Assembly: GCF_001316265.1 (NCBI RefSeq) | Contig: NZ_BBDN01000002.1 | Span: forward strand, 124,001 to 188,000 | DNA length: 64,000 nucleotides | DNA from: Vulcanisaeta sp. JCM 16159 | GTDB taxonomy: Archaea; Thermoproteota; Thermoprotei; Thermoproteales; Thermocladiaceae | Direction of reading: 5' to 3' | Part shown: positions 51,617 to 63,109 of the stretch, one piece after another | Position numbering within the stretch: the first letter of the stretch is position 1 | How the letters are laid out: every line of letters starts with the position of its first letter | Notes under the pieces: model-generated | What the model was told of the DNA's origin: nothing | The model's database searches: none | Seen by the model: the letters and a program-made list of their open reading frames with translations, nothing else | Position numbers and translations under genes: made by a program

Positions 51617-51756
51617 TATTTAGTCGGTGCCTTGGTATTTTCTATTAAAAACAACGTTTTATTACATTTATGGTATTGTTAATTTCAATCTATTTTAATT
51701 ATAAAGACAATGTTTAAATATTTATTTTAACCATAGTATTAAGGTAGTTGGTTCTC

Positions 51757-52449
51757 ATGCTGTCTGCTCAGTCATTAGGGATGAGTAAGGCAGATGTTGT
51801 GGAATTGGATAATATGTTCCGTAAAGCTATTAGTACGTTATTCCAGCATGTCACGAATTTGATTAACACGATTAGGGATTGCCGGGGTAATGAGTGCGTT
51901 GATTTAGTAAATGAAGAGATTAATAATCTAAGGGCTGATGCTCAATACTTAGTGAGTGAGGTTAGGAGGGGTCAATTGACGTTTGTTGTTGATTTCGCGA
52001 GGGCTATGTATGAGGTCTTTCAGTACCTGGCTAGGTTTGGCCTGCTTAATACTGAGTATAAGGAGTTTCTTAAGAAGGTCGTGATTGAAGGTGGTGAGAT
52101 TATTACGGATTTAAATAGAATTCAAATATTATTTATAAACACAGGTAGGATACTCACGCACGCAGCTTGCATGGCGCGCTATAGAGGCGTATCTAGAGTT
52201 GGTAATTACATACTTGATAAGGCATTACTCCTACTCGGCATGGCAATGGATGAGGCATTGCTTGGTGATGTCGAGAGGGCCATGTATTTATTAGCTTCCT
52301 CGTTTCTCGTATTTTATGGTAAGGAGGGTGAGGCAGAAAATGTGTTGGTTAAGGCTGGTTATGGTTATGAGCAATTAGATAGATTTCTAAATTCCTGCGC
52401 TTCATTTGCTACATTGTATGAGCTTGGTATCAGGTTTACGGAAAAGTGA
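51757..52449 (+). CDS. helical protein upstream of PIN nuclease
   Basis: This all-helical protein has about 230 aa and no recognised family. The frame is open from a TTG at 51748, but ATG 51757 is the likely start, following TTTAAATATTTATTTT about 35 nt upstream. It is followed after 19 nt by a PIN-domain gene with a good ribosome binding site. The arrangement resembles a toxin-antitoxin or regulator-nuclease pair, but its size is larger than usual for an antitoxin. AT-rich codons suggest foreign origin. Confidence 0.5.
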   Translation: MLSAQSLGMSKADVVELDNMFRKAISTLFQHVTNLINTIRDCRGNECVDLVNEEINNLRADAQYLVSEVRRGQLTFVVDFARAMYEVFQYLARFGLLNTEYKEFLKKVVIEGGEIITDLNRIQILFINTGRILTHAACMARYRGVSRVGNYILDKALLLLGMAMDEALLGDVERAMYLLASSFLVFYGKEGEAENVLVKAGYGYEQLDRFLNSCASFATLYELGIRFTEK

Positions 52450-52468
52450 TTACCCGTAGGGAGGTACG

Positions 52469-53100
52469 ATGTATTTAGTGGATACGAATATCCTTATTGA
52501 TTATTATCAGTGCTTTCACATGATTAGTTACCGTAATAGCGTTGAAGATAGTATAAAGCAAGCCAAGTATTGTAAATCATTAAGAGACCTATTGGTTAGC
52601 GCCGAAAGATTATTAATGAGTGACTTAAGTATGGGTGAGTTTATGCTTAAGCTTATTGACAAGTTTGTGGAATCGTTAACACCACCGCCTAAAGAATTGG
52701 GTAATAGAAATTTAGTGGAGTTCGCTGACGAACTTGTGAAGAGGCTAATCAATAATCTAGGTATATCAGTAGTCAATACTAATGGCGAGGTATTGAACGA
52801 CGCATACGAAGTGTCTCGTATAGTAAATGAAAAATAAATACAAAATCCCGTAGTAAAGATTCACGTAAGAGAGAATTAAGAAAGCTTGGTAGAGATGTCA
52901 TTAATATAATTCATGCTTATAAAAATAATGTATCATTATTAACTAAGGATTCTAACTTAGTTAACTTATTAGAGACGCTTGATTTTGCTAACTGTTCAAT
53001 ATCAAAGTTTAAAGGGTTAGATGCAAAGTGGTGCAAAGTACTAATTAAGATAAATGATAAGATTTTGCAATTTGAATTAATTCTTATATTCCAATATTAA
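52469..53100 (+). CDS. PIN-domain ribonuclease (frameshifted)
   Basis: This protein of about 209 aa begins MYLVDTNILIDYY with the first PIN acidic residue. MSDLSMGEFMLKL supplies the second (Glu), and after a shift in an A-run near 52838 the frame continues GRDVINIIHAYKNNVSLLTKDSNLVNLL with the last two Asp residues. PIN proteins are Mg-dependent RNases, often toxins. A strong Shine-Dalgarno GGGAGGT (52459-52465) fixes the ATG and implies internal translation within an operon with the upstream helical gene. Confidence 0.7.
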
Positions 53101-53146
53101 TCTCATAATATATTTTAATGCCGTAAGTAAGCGAATACGACGATCA

Positions 53147-53946
53147 TTACTTATCGCTGCTTACGTATGTTACTGTGAAGCTTGATCCGTCAGGCGTTAA
53201 TGTGCTTGGTTGTGCCAGGACCTTCCCGTTGTACGCAGTCATCACTATTTCTACGGTTGATGGGTAATTTCCGAAGGCAGCAGTGCTACCGCCCACGGTT
53301 GCGTAACACGTGCCCATTACATTCGTGTAGTCCTGCCCGAAGTACGCAGTTCCGAAGTTTGCCAGTGCCGTTAATTGCCCATTAACGGTGGGCCTCTCCA
53401 GTATGCACTCGGCCGATGAGAGTAGTGCCCCACTTACGCTGCCCGTCACCGTGTATGCTTCGTTCCTTGTCAGGTCCTTAATGGTTATTTGGAATGAGTT
53501 GCCCCCTACGTATGTCACGTTTACGTATATCACGTCGCCGGGCTTGACCGTGAATCCGCTTATCTCGACGGAGGGTGATGGGTAAAATTCGTACCACGAC
53601 CAATACATGGGCTTACCACCGCTGCATTCTACGGCTATTCCTGCCTGCTCCACTGTGCTGTCGTTGTATCCGTCTAGTCCTGCCCAGAGCGCTACGTAGG
53701 TTGTTTGTTTGGTGCAGGTCACGATGGTACGATGAATGAGCCCGCGACACTGGTCACAGTGCCCTCCCGTGCGGGTATTACGTAGCCAGCCCAGTTTAGG
53801 CTGTAGACTGTTGATACGTAGTCAGTGCCATGCCTAATCATTGGGTGCATCGTGGGTGTTGCCGCAAGTATGTGGGCTGTGATTATTGATGTGACAGCTA
53901 TTAATGTGAGTGTTGTGAGTATGGGTATTAGTTTGTTCCTGGTCAT
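53147..53946 (-). CDS. secreted G1-family (eqolisin) peptidase (frameshifted)
   Basis: This protein of about 266 aa has an N-terminal signal sequence (RNKLIPILTTLTLIAVTSI). Motifs of glutamic peptidases are NWAGYV, SFIVPS-VTC, the catalytic Gln in WAGLDGYNDSTVEQAG, MYWSWYEFYPSPS, and the catalytic Glu in SAECILERP. Such enzymes work at very low pH, which fits an acidophilic host. ATG 53946 lies about 26 nt after a TATA-like CTTTTAAG; an upstream Met at 53967 is less likely. A shift lies near 53722. Confidence 0.85.
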
Positions 53947-54032
53947 TAGCTGACTAGTAATGGTCATCCCTTAAAAGTATTACCTTGGACAGGTTTAACT
54001 CATTGAATAAGTATTATTGTTATCGCATTATT

Positions 54033-54478
54033 TTACATACTTTGTCTCAGGAAATCCAGGGCCTTGGCAGGGTGTTCCTCCGGCTTGACCCTCCTAATCA
54101 CCTTGGCCACCTTGCCTCCGGGTTTATTATGAATGTGACCCTCTCCGCGGTCCCCGTGGGCCTTAGCACTCCGTATGCCTGCGATACGCGTTTCTCGCTG
54201 TCGCTTAGTAGTTTGAATTTCACGCCGTACTTTTCCGCAAACTTCCTCTGGGTGCTTACGGAGTCTGTGCTTATGCCTAGGACTACGACGCCCAGCTTCT
54301 CGAATTCATCCCAGAGCCTGGTGAATTCCTGGGTTTCCTTCGTGCAGCCGCTGGTGAAGGCCTTTGGGAAGAAGTAGAGCACTACCCACCTGCCCCTGTA
54401 GTTCGATAGCCTTATTGTCTCTCCATCGTGGCTTTGTAGTTCGAAGTCGGGAGCCTCCTCGCCCTCGTTGACCATCAA
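54033..54478 (-). CDS. peroxiredoxin, PrxQ/Bcp type (frameshifted)
   Basis: This thiol peroxidase has about 147 aa. The peroxidatic Cys is in FFPKAFTSGCTKET, with WVVLYFFP before it and VVLGISTDS after. The resolving Cys found five residues later in many Bcp proteins is absent (GCTKETQEF), so it may be a 1-Cys type. A shift near 54115 leads to KVAKVIRRVKPEEHPAKALDF and the stop at 54033. It protects against hydrogen peroxide and organic peroxides. Confidence 0.9.
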
Positions 54479-54553
54479 GTCAACACTGCGATTAGGCTTT
54501 TCTATGTTTGGTTTGAATTAAATTAATATAACTGGTCCCAGGTACTTAATCAC

Positions 54554-55072
54554 ATGAGTTCGCTTAGGGGCTACTTGATGGAGGTTGCCTGTGAGTATGA
54601 GAGGGTACTGAGCATGTATAGGGTATTGATGAACCTAGGCACTGCGTGTGATTCGAGTGAGTACGTGGGCATTATCGAGGCGGCGCTTATTGAGTCCATA
54701 CTTGCTCATTCCCGTAGTTTGATTCAGTTCTTCAAGATTGTTAGGGGTAGGAGGTATAAGGACGTAATCTACTACCTGCCATACCTAAAACGCGGGAGTG
54801 CCAGGGAGTTTAGGCGCAGGGTCAAGGAGTGCCCTGGATATGAGGATGCCCAGAGGATCATTAGGGATGTTAATAAGTATGTACTTCACCTTACGAGGGA
54901 GACTGTTGAGCCTGGTGATAGGGCCTCTGTGGGTAGGGACGGCGTTGCGACGGTCATTAGGCTCCTTTGCTGCGTCTTCTCCGTATTTGTTGATTATGTT
55001 GATGTTAGGGTGGTTGGTGGTGATGTTGTTGATGTGCTTAGGAGGCTTAATGGTGATTGCGTTAAGTATTAA
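54554..55072 (+). CDS. hypothetical helical protein, possibly HEPN-like
   Basis: This 172-aa protein contains AALIESILAHSRSLIQFF (residues 43-60) and NKYVLHLTRET (about 110-120). The pattern 'E-S-x2-H-x-R-x-L...N-K-x2-H-L-T' recalls bacterial HEPN-related unknown proteins, with conserved His/Arg that could form an RNase site. That assignment is tentative. It is followed 23 nt later by the RNA 3'-phosphate cyclase gene, making an RNA-related role reasonable. The frame is intact. Confidence 0.5.
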   Translation: MSSLRGYLMEVACEYERVLSMYRVLMNLGTACDSSEYVGIIEAALIESILAHSRSLIQFFKIVRGRRYKDVIYYLPYLKRGSAREFRRRVKECPGYEDAQRIIRDVNKYVLHLTRETVEPGDRASVGRDGVATVIRLLCCVFSVFVDYVDVRVVGGDVVDVLRRLNGDCVKY

Positions 55073-55095
55073 AGTCCTTGTTGGTTGTTTGCGTG

Positions 55096-56145
<1,050 letters not shown>

Positions 56146-56191
56146 TTACTTTGGTTATTTTTAATAGGCGCATCGTTGATTTACCTGGTTA

Positions 56192-57425
56192 ATGGGTCTA
56201 GGTACTGGATATAGGGGTGGCGTTTCGCTATCAGTTCTAATTGGTTTGGGTACTTTCCTAGATGGCTATGATCTACTCAATATTAGCGTTGTATTACCCT
56301 TCCTAGCTCGTTTAATGCACCTGGGCCCGGAGATGCAGGGGTTGCTTGGTACGTTCACGTACATAGGCGGTGTATTCGGTGCCCTGGTCTTTGGCGTATT
56401 CAGTGACCTTAGGGGCAGGAGGGTTGCGCTACTGAGTGACATTATCTTCTTCCTAATTAGCTCCCTCATTTCCGCATTTGTCGCATCCCCAGGGCAGCTT
56501 TTGGTGCTTAGGTTCCTGGTTGGTTTTGGCATTGGCGCCGATATAGTGTCTGGGCCAGCCCTACTGTCTGAGGAGTCACCAGCGTCGAGGAGGGGCTTCC
56601 TACTGGGGCTTTCATTAATAATGATGCCGCTTGGCGGTTTAATCAGTGCCTTGCTGGCCTACCTACTTTTTTGCCGTGGGTTTACCACCAAGTGTCCTCT
56701 GGAGGATCATCCTTGGCGCTGGTGCCGTGCCCGCGGCCATAGTAATACTACTCAGGAGTAGGTTGCCGGAGTCATCAAGGTGGTTACTCAGGGGTGCCCC
56801 AGGGCGTAGAAGAATATCATTCAAGGAGGTGTGGAAGGGTTACTGGAGGATGTTCATTTACTCATCGGCTGCCTGGGTTGGTGCAGGTACGACGTCAATA
56901 TTCACAATATTCACGCCAATGCTCGTGGCTCTCAGGGGCGGCGGCTACGGCAATATGCTAAATACGGTACTGGCTCTTTGGGTCTTTGCTACGTTGGGCG
57001 CCATGCTTGGTTCACTAATGCTTGATAGGGTTGGTAGGAGGGTCCTACTAATGGCTTCTCTGGTTGGTTTAGGACTTGCATTTTGGTGCGTCGCAGTTAC
57101 GTATAGGGCTCCAGAGCTTGAGTACTCGCTGTCTTTGGCTATGTTCCTGACATTCCTAGTGGTTAGTGGTGCGTACACAGTTCAGACAGAGGTCTTTCCG
57201 GTGGAGGTTAAGTCCTTCGCCGATGGCGTAGCCTTCTCCCTAAATAGGATTGCGAATTTCGTGTTTGGGGCATTAACACCAATCTACCTCCACTTAGGCT
57301 CAATAATGCAATACCTCGGCTGGATTGGGGCCTTCGTATTGCTAATGGCAGTGACCGCGCTACTCATAGGCATAGAGACTGCCAGGAGGGATCTTGAGGA
57401 AATAGAAAGGACAACCAAAAGATAA
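56192..57425 (+). CDS. MFS transporter, sugar/metabolite type (frameshifted)
   Basis: This protein of about 411 aa has twelve hydrophobic segments. TFLDGYDLLNISVVLPFLA and VFSDLRGRRVALLSD at the 2-3 loop, RLPESSRWLL after helix 6, and LDRVGRRVLLM in the second half place it near the sugar/metabolite:H+ symporter branch. A shift near 56670 is where two frames overlap. The substrate is unknown. Its 3' end is 61 nt before the Nudix gene. Confidence 0.85.
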
Positions 57426-57486
57426 TTAACGAATAATACCACTTCGGGTTAATCCTTAATTCCTTAGGCATATCATGAGCTAGGTA

Positions 57487-57960
57487 ATGATATTTATCGA
57501 GACCCTGGTCTACGTAGTTAAGGACAACAAGGTCCTACTGATAAGGAAGAAGCGCGGGCTCGGCGCTGGTTATTACAATGGCATTGGCGGTAAGGTGGAG
57601 GAGGGCGAGGACGTGGTCTCGGCCGCGGTTAGAGAGTGTAGGGAGGAGGTCGGTATCACACCGAAGAACCTGGAGTGGATGGGGTTGCTCGAGTTTTGGA
57701 ATTACGAGGATGGTAGGGTGGAGTCTGTGCACTTTGTACATGTTTTCCTTGCCAGGGACTTTGATGGGGTGCCTAGGGAGTCTGATGAGGCTGAACCCAT
57801 TTGGTTTGGCGTTAATGAGGTTCCTTATGATAACATGTGGAGTGATGACGTGATGTGGTTACCAAAGGTCCTGAGCTGTAAAAAGGTCTATGCCAGGTTC
57901 GACTTCGACCGCTGGAGACTCATTGGTGGGCAGGTCTTCGAGCTTGCCAGGAGTGCGTGA
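57487..57960 (+). CDS. Nudix hydrolase (MutT/8-oxo-dGTPase-like)
   Basis: This 157-aa protein has a complete Nudix box GKVEEGEDVVSAAVRECREEVGI (residues 35-57, G-x5-E-x7-REcREEvGI). It hydrolyses a nucleoside diphosphate linked to another moiety; the YYNGIGGKVE context resembles MTH1/8-oxo-purine NTPases. ATG 57487. The frame is intact. It probably sanitises oxidised nucleotides. Confidence 0.9.
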   Translation: MIFIETLVYVVKDNKVLLIRKKRGLGAGYYNGIGGKVEEGEDVVSAAVRECREEVGITPKNLEWMGLLEFWNYEDGRVESVHFVHVFLARDFDGVPRESDEAEPIWFGVNEVPYDNMWSDDVMWLPKVLSCKKVYARFDFDRWRLIGGQVFELARSA

Positions 57961-58472
57961 TCAGTCACGCCCTCGCTCCTCACTGCTCGGTCGTGTCACT
58001 AATCATCACTAAACACTTAATAGGGACCGGGCTTAATAACCCCTTGGTGCTGACTCCTTCCAGGACGGATCGGGTGACGAGAAAACCGACCACTGAGCAC
58101 AAAATATCCAGGTTGATCATGATTTTAAGGAGGAATTGAAGAATAAAAACCAAGGCTTTATGCATTTAGAACAAATAATACTAGTCGATTACGGTCTCTT
58201 CAACGAGTGCGTATTCGCCAGGTGGTACCAATTCTACAATTATTCACACGCCTCTCGAAGCATATTATATTAGCGTATGATGGTAACTTAAATGTTATAC
58301 TGATGTCTTCGATTACTTCGTAAATATTTGCAATCCTTATAAATCGTTGTACACGGTCAACTATTGGTAATGCGCATAAACTTTGCCGTATTTGCATAGT
58401 ATATTCACTAGCATGGAGGAAGAATTATCTATTGATGCTTCAGTTGTCTTCAAATTGTCCCTTGCCTTCCCA
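57961..58472. other. 512-nt region without intact gene
   Basis: No complete gene is visible. On the plus strand an ATG at 58160 opens 37 codons (VDYGLFNECVFARWYQFYNY) ending at 58273, and the neighbouring frames continue with protein-like text (HIILAYDGNLNVILMSSIT, 58257-58320) before multiple stops. This looks like a decayed or heavily frameshifted gene. The first 190 nt after the Nudix gene show no signal. Confidence 0.35.
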
Positions 58473-58637
58473 TTAGAGTTTCTTGTACTTTTTCATGAAA
58501 TAATCATAGGCTTTTTCCTGCTGATTAAGGCCCATATTCCATGAGTCAATGACTTCCATGTATTTCCTAATTCTATCTAAATTTCTCTTCTTAAGATAGC
58601 ATGAGAATAACGAGTTGCTAGACTTTAATAAGTCTAA
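58473..58637 (-). pseudogene. C-terminal gene remnant
   Basis: About 54 minus-strand codons (LKKRNLDRIRKYMEVIDSWNMG, then NQQEKAYDYFMKKYKKL) read as an amphipathic helical protein C-terminus and end at TAA 58473. Two in-frame stops block the frame upstream at about 58637, and no start is present. It is probably the tail of a lost or broken gene. Family unknown. Confidence 0.3.
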
Positions 58638-58711
58638 TTATTACATCAAACTAAAGTACACAGTATGGAGAAACTTTTGCATAACTTACAAAGCTTGGTT
58701 CAAGGTTGGCT

Positions 58712-59279
58712 TTACGACTTGAGTAATTTCCTAATGAGTCTGTTAGCTTCCATCTTGCTTATGTACTTGTAAGGCTCGATGCCGAGTCCTCTTAATAATG
58801 CCAACTGCTTCTCGGTGGCGAAGTACCGGCTGAAGGCCTCAACGAGCTCGGGGTGCTTATCGAGGTACTCAATATACGCCCTCTTACTCAATTCATCAGC
58901 CCTCGCATTCCTCTCCCTAGGGACCCACTCGAGCTCGGCACTGAAGTTTTTTTAGTAGTTCAAGGGCCCTATCGTGCAGGGGCCTTAGGTGTTCAGCACG
59001 TACACTATACACACCCATTAACTGCCTAATCACGAGTTGGGAGTCACCACGTACAGTAATTCTCGAACCACCGAAACCATTGCCCAGCAACCACTCCAGC
59101 GCCCTTATTAGGCCCGTGTACTCGGCAACATTGTTCGTGCAGTTTGGGCTTGGTTCGCAGGCAATGCCGTAATCCTCATGAACTACGTTGCCTTCGTTAC
59201 CGTAGATCACAAAGCCATAGGTCCCAACGCCACCTGGATTCCTGGGCTCGCAAGCTCCATCAAAGTAGGCTACTGGCAC
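58712..59279 (-). CDS. rnhA: ribonuclease HI-like protein (frameshifted)
   Basis: This archaeal RNase HI of about 189 aa degrades RNA in RNA-DNA hybrids. The catalytic carboxylates are Asp in AYFDGACEPRNPGG, Glu in NNVAEYTGLIRAL, Asp in TVRGDSQLVIRQ, and Asp in PRERNARADELSK. The last lies after a shift at a T7 run near 58948. The C-terminal 60 residues (YIEYLDKHPELVEAF...) are an extension seen in crenarchaeal homologues. ATG 59279. It lies 160 nt from the tRNA-Arg. Confidence 0.88.
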
Positions 59280-59440
59280 ATCCCTAGGCCATAGTGGGTT
59301 CCTTAATAAGTAAAATGCGGTGATTCTGCCTTATCACGTATTTGCTTTTTATCATTATTTGTTGTTTATGGTTATTGACTTACGGCTGGGCTTTAACCGG
59401 AGATATTATTATGATAAGTGGGAGGATTTATTTACGTTAG

Positions 59441-59526
59441 CGGCCCCGGTGGGATTCGAACCCACGACCTACGGCTCACTCCCTCGCGATAGGAGCCGCC
59501 GCTCTATCCTGCTGAGCTACGGGGCC
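59441..59526 (-). tRNA. tRNA-Arg (probably CCT) with short intron
   Basis: On the minus strand GGCCCCG (59526-59520) pairs with CGGGGCC. The D arm is GCTC/GAGC and the T arm is GTGGG-TTCGAAT-CCCAC; N73 is G and CCA is not encoded. The anticodon arm GCGGC...GCCGT encloses 19 nt, so about 12-13 nt must be intron. The text TCCTA fits CTCCTA (anticodon CCT, intron after 37) only if one C is missing, in line with the indel pattern elsewhere. The Arg identity is likely; the anticodon is uncertain. Confidence 0.7.
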
Positions 59527-59578
59527 GTTGTTTTTGTTTTGCCCATGGTTTTTAAGTTTTTGCCCGTGGTTTTGTGGT

Positions 59579-61567
59579 TTATTTATGACTCCTGTGTTTC
59601 ACCTGTGGTGGTAGTGCCCTTATTGTTATTGTATGTGTCCTCAGCGCATAGCTTTTCATTACGGCGACTCCGTCCTGCGCATAGGTTATTTCACCGGCGT
59701 ATTCCTTCAATCCCACCCTCTCCAGTACTGATTCCTCGCTTCTCAGGGCTATCTTCGTGTTTGTTAACTGAAGTATTAGTGGGTTTAGATCGTCTGGTGT
59801 GTGGGTTGCGAAGATTACACCAATCCTCCTGATCCTGCCAAGCCTCGTTAGTCTATTTATCATGGCCTCCACCGTGTCTCTATTCACATCCTCAGTGTCC
59901 CCCTGCGGGAAGTAGTTGTGGGCCTCGTCTATAAGTATGAACGTTGGCCTGGGCTCTAGGCCTTTCTTTAGCTCTAGGTCCCTAATGGTAAACACTCCAT
60001 CTAGTACCCTGTACACTATTACCGAGGCCGCGAATGGGTTTTCCCTGAATAGCCTTAGGTCAAGGCCTACGAAGCCTCTGAGTATTTCTTGGTAATTGGG
60101 TTCGTCAAATACAGCCCTGAATTTAAGGCCCTGTGGCCACTTAACGTCCATTATGCCCACGCCGCCTATCATATTCAATCCCCTGATTATGTTCTCCCTC
60201 TGTTGCCACGCCATCCTCATGCATGTCGCGGCCAACTCAATACAGTCCGTGTTACTCATTAAAGCATCAAAGTCTGGTTGCTGGGTATTACGTTCATTGC
60301 CGGTTATGTCGGTCCGCCCAACCCTCTGCCCATCAACCACGCCCGCGCACCTTTCCTCATTACCCCTCCTACTCAGTCTATCGCCGCAGTTTAGGTTCTT
60401 TCTATTTACCAGTCCATAGCCAGGCTTATGACCTTGCCAAATATCATGCTAACCCTATAACTAAATATTGGAATAACCTCGGCAATTCCCTATAGACGTT
60501 AATGAAGGACAGGGCCCAGGCACTAGATTTAGCCTGAATGAGGTATTATCGACACTGATTGCCGCATTGATACTCCTTACGCGCACATTATTGCCATCAA
60601 CCTCGAAACAAGGCTTCACGTCACTGACCCTGGCATCGCCATAACTCCTCTCAACGAATTCTCTAAGTAATGCGTATGCCACTGCCTCGCCGAATAGGTT
60701 TGGGTTGTTAACGTCCATTAACGTGGCTTCATCATCACCAGTTCTTACCCTCACATACTCATCAGCGAAGCTCCTTATTCTACCATTGTACTCCTCTAGG
60801 TATGCCCTGGTTATTGGCACTACGATTGTTACCTCACTGAGTGGGTTAAATAACCGCGGTTTTACATCCCTATCAGGTGGCAACACAAGGTGTAGATAAT
60901 CACCCTGTAGGTCCAAGGCTATCACCGTGGATTCCCTTACCTGGTTAATCAACGCCAGGGCTAGGTTCTTGAGCAACGTTGTTTTTCCGCTCCCTGTTGT
61001 TCCAACTATTAGTACGTGCTCGTACAGGGTATGTACCGGTACCTTAACATCAACATCCATAGCCCTCCCACCTGAGTATAACTGACCGACTATGATTCCA
61101 TCACTTGGCAATGCCAGTAACCTGGCTATGGTATCGCCACTTGGCCTAAACGCGACGCTTAATGGGTCTATGGGTGAGTGCACAGGCGATGGGTCGCAAT
61201 TATTTGCTTCGTAATCCTTAATTGGGCATTCCGTCAGTGGTTCTATGAGAACTACGGCTGGGGTTTCAAGGCCCGTGTAATCCATTGGCACGTTGAATAT
61301 GGGCGTCCTACCACTGACACCCGCCGCGTGGCTTCTCCTAATCTCCGTGATCCTGCCAAGCACTACGTACCCCGTTAATGTGACAATACCTATGAAGTCC
61401 CCAACCCTGATTGGTGATTTAACGTAATTCTCATGGGGTATCTCAATGAGTATCTCGTAATCCTCCGAACCAACCCTTATAGTTTCTGATATGGTTACAT
61501 GACCAATCACCTCACCGAACCTAGCCGCTGTATTACCTACCTCGTCAGGGCTTAGCACTCTCCTCAC
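59579..61567 (-). CDS. herA: HerA DNA translocase (frameshifted)
   Basis: This hexameric ATPase of about 660 aa works with NurA, Mre11 and Rad50 in DNA end resection. The N-terminal HAS-barrel region reads GEVIGHVTISETIRVGSEDYEI, Walker A is VGTTGSGKTTLLKNLA, and Walker B is TFILIDEAHNYFP. THTPDDLNPLILQLTNTKIALR is typical of HerA/FtsK-like proteins. Breaks lie near 60490 and 60440. The start overlaps nurA by 23 nt. The tRNA-Arg lies downstream. Confidence 0.92.
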
Positions 61568-62635
61568 CCAAGGCCTTACTTAACTCCTGCAGTGTGTCAT
61601 ATGTTGGTTTAAGGCCTCTAACTAGGCTAAGCTGGTAGAACCTTAGGTATAAAGTTCTCGTTACAGCCCTCGCGTAGTAGTCAGCAACATCTATTACGTA
61701 AGGCATACCCGCACTATCAATATTACTAATCAACCAAAGGACAAGCTTACCAATCAGTTCAGGGTGATCCCTATATATGGACTCTATAGTCTCAATCCTA
61801 AAGACACCTGGCCCAAGACCGGTGTATACGTACCAGAACACCCTATCCTCACTAAAGTAATCACTTAACCTACCACTAACGGCACTGATCCTTAATGGAC
61901 CTAGGACTAATGCTTCACCAATGCCTATCTCCATGGCCTGCCCCAATCTGTACATGAACGCAGCATCATTACAATTATTAATGTCAATGCCGAAACCCTT
62001 TACGTAATCATTTACAAACTCCACCACGGAGTTTCTACACAGCTTTCCGGAGCCCTCCACCCTTTTAACAACGCCAACTGTCGGTATTCCAGCATTACTA
62101 AGTCTACTTATTATGTTAATTCTCATATCGGCCAGCTTCTTCCTCTCCTTCATTGCCAGGTATATGGTCCATCAATAATGAGGAGATTATTGCCAAGGAG
62201 CTTATTACTCACTAATGAGTCTATGAACATGGTCTCGAGGCCCATCCTAACCTCATCAACCACAACCCCATCATACTCGATGAAGTAATCACCCTCAAGG
62301 CTCCTAACCCTAATATAATCACTAAGTACTTTGTTCTCCTCAACAGCCCTAAGCACATTCATTGGTGCCTTCAATCCCGCAAATCCCCAGTTAACATGAA
62401 TTGGTTTACCAAATGTGGTTTCTGGGTACGTAATTACAGGGTTCCCGGCGCCGTATGCCGCAGCGCCGGTTATGAAAAGCTTGAAATTATGTGTACCAAA
62501 GCCCCTACTCGATCCGTCAATAACCAGGAAGTCACGACCAATATCAATCCTCAAACTGCTAAGTCTCACCTGGGCGAGCTTCGCATTTCTTAATGGGGTC
62601 ACCGTGAGTTCATTGTCGGGCTGGGGATGTTCCAT
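61545..62635 (-). CDS. nurA: NurA nuclease (frameshifted)
   Basis: This RNase H-fold 5'-3' nuclease of about 363 aa is paired with HerA. The first metal-binding Asp is in FLVIDGSSRGFG, the second in LLIIDGP-IYLAMKERKKLADMR across a shift near 62155, and the last in MPYVIDVADYYAR. ATG 62635 is followed by an N-terminus without similarity. The overlap with herA indicates a translationally coupled repair operon. Confidence 0.9.
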
Positions 62636-62793
62636 ACTTATGAGGAGGTAGTACGCCCCTGGAGTTAGCAGCTATGTCCAGGAATTTAGCAAGTACATTA
62701 CTAATATCGATCATTATGATTAACTATTCCATAATAAGCATTGAGTAATCCCTTATTATAAAGAAGGTGTGCTTATTAATCGATTTAACCACA

Positions 62794-63018
62794 ATGCGCC
62801 TAATGAGACTTAAGTTGGTACGTGCAGACGAGGCCCACGGATACTACCTACTCCTGGAGAAGCCGAATAACCCGTTGAAACTGTCGACAATAATAATCAG
62901 GCAGGCCCAGGGAATACTACGAGGTTAGGGATGCCGTTATTAACTATGAACCTGGCACTGGCTGGGTATTGATACTGCCATAATTAGGGATGAAATTGAA
63001 TTGCTATACTTAGAATAA
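62794..63018 (+). CDS. small hypothetical protein, about 74 aa (frameshifted)
   Basis: From ATG 62794, about 20 nt after TATA-like TTATTAAT, the frame reads RLKLVRADEAHGYYLLLEKP. A shift near 62912 leads to EYYEVRDAVINYEPGTGWVLILP, and another near 62985 to IRDEIELLYLE and TAA 63018. The continuity of protein-like text supports one real small gene. It has no recognised family. Confidence 0.4.
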
Positions 63019-63109
63019 ATGCTTATCATGGATGTTCCGACAACCTAAATAATATATTGAAAATAATTACCACATATACTTATTAACAATAATGTGTCGG
63101 TCAGTAATA

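Noticed and set aside
61545-62635. Two separate genes instead of one NurA
   Set aside because: The catalytic DGP-IYLA segment is completed only by joining the frames near 62155.
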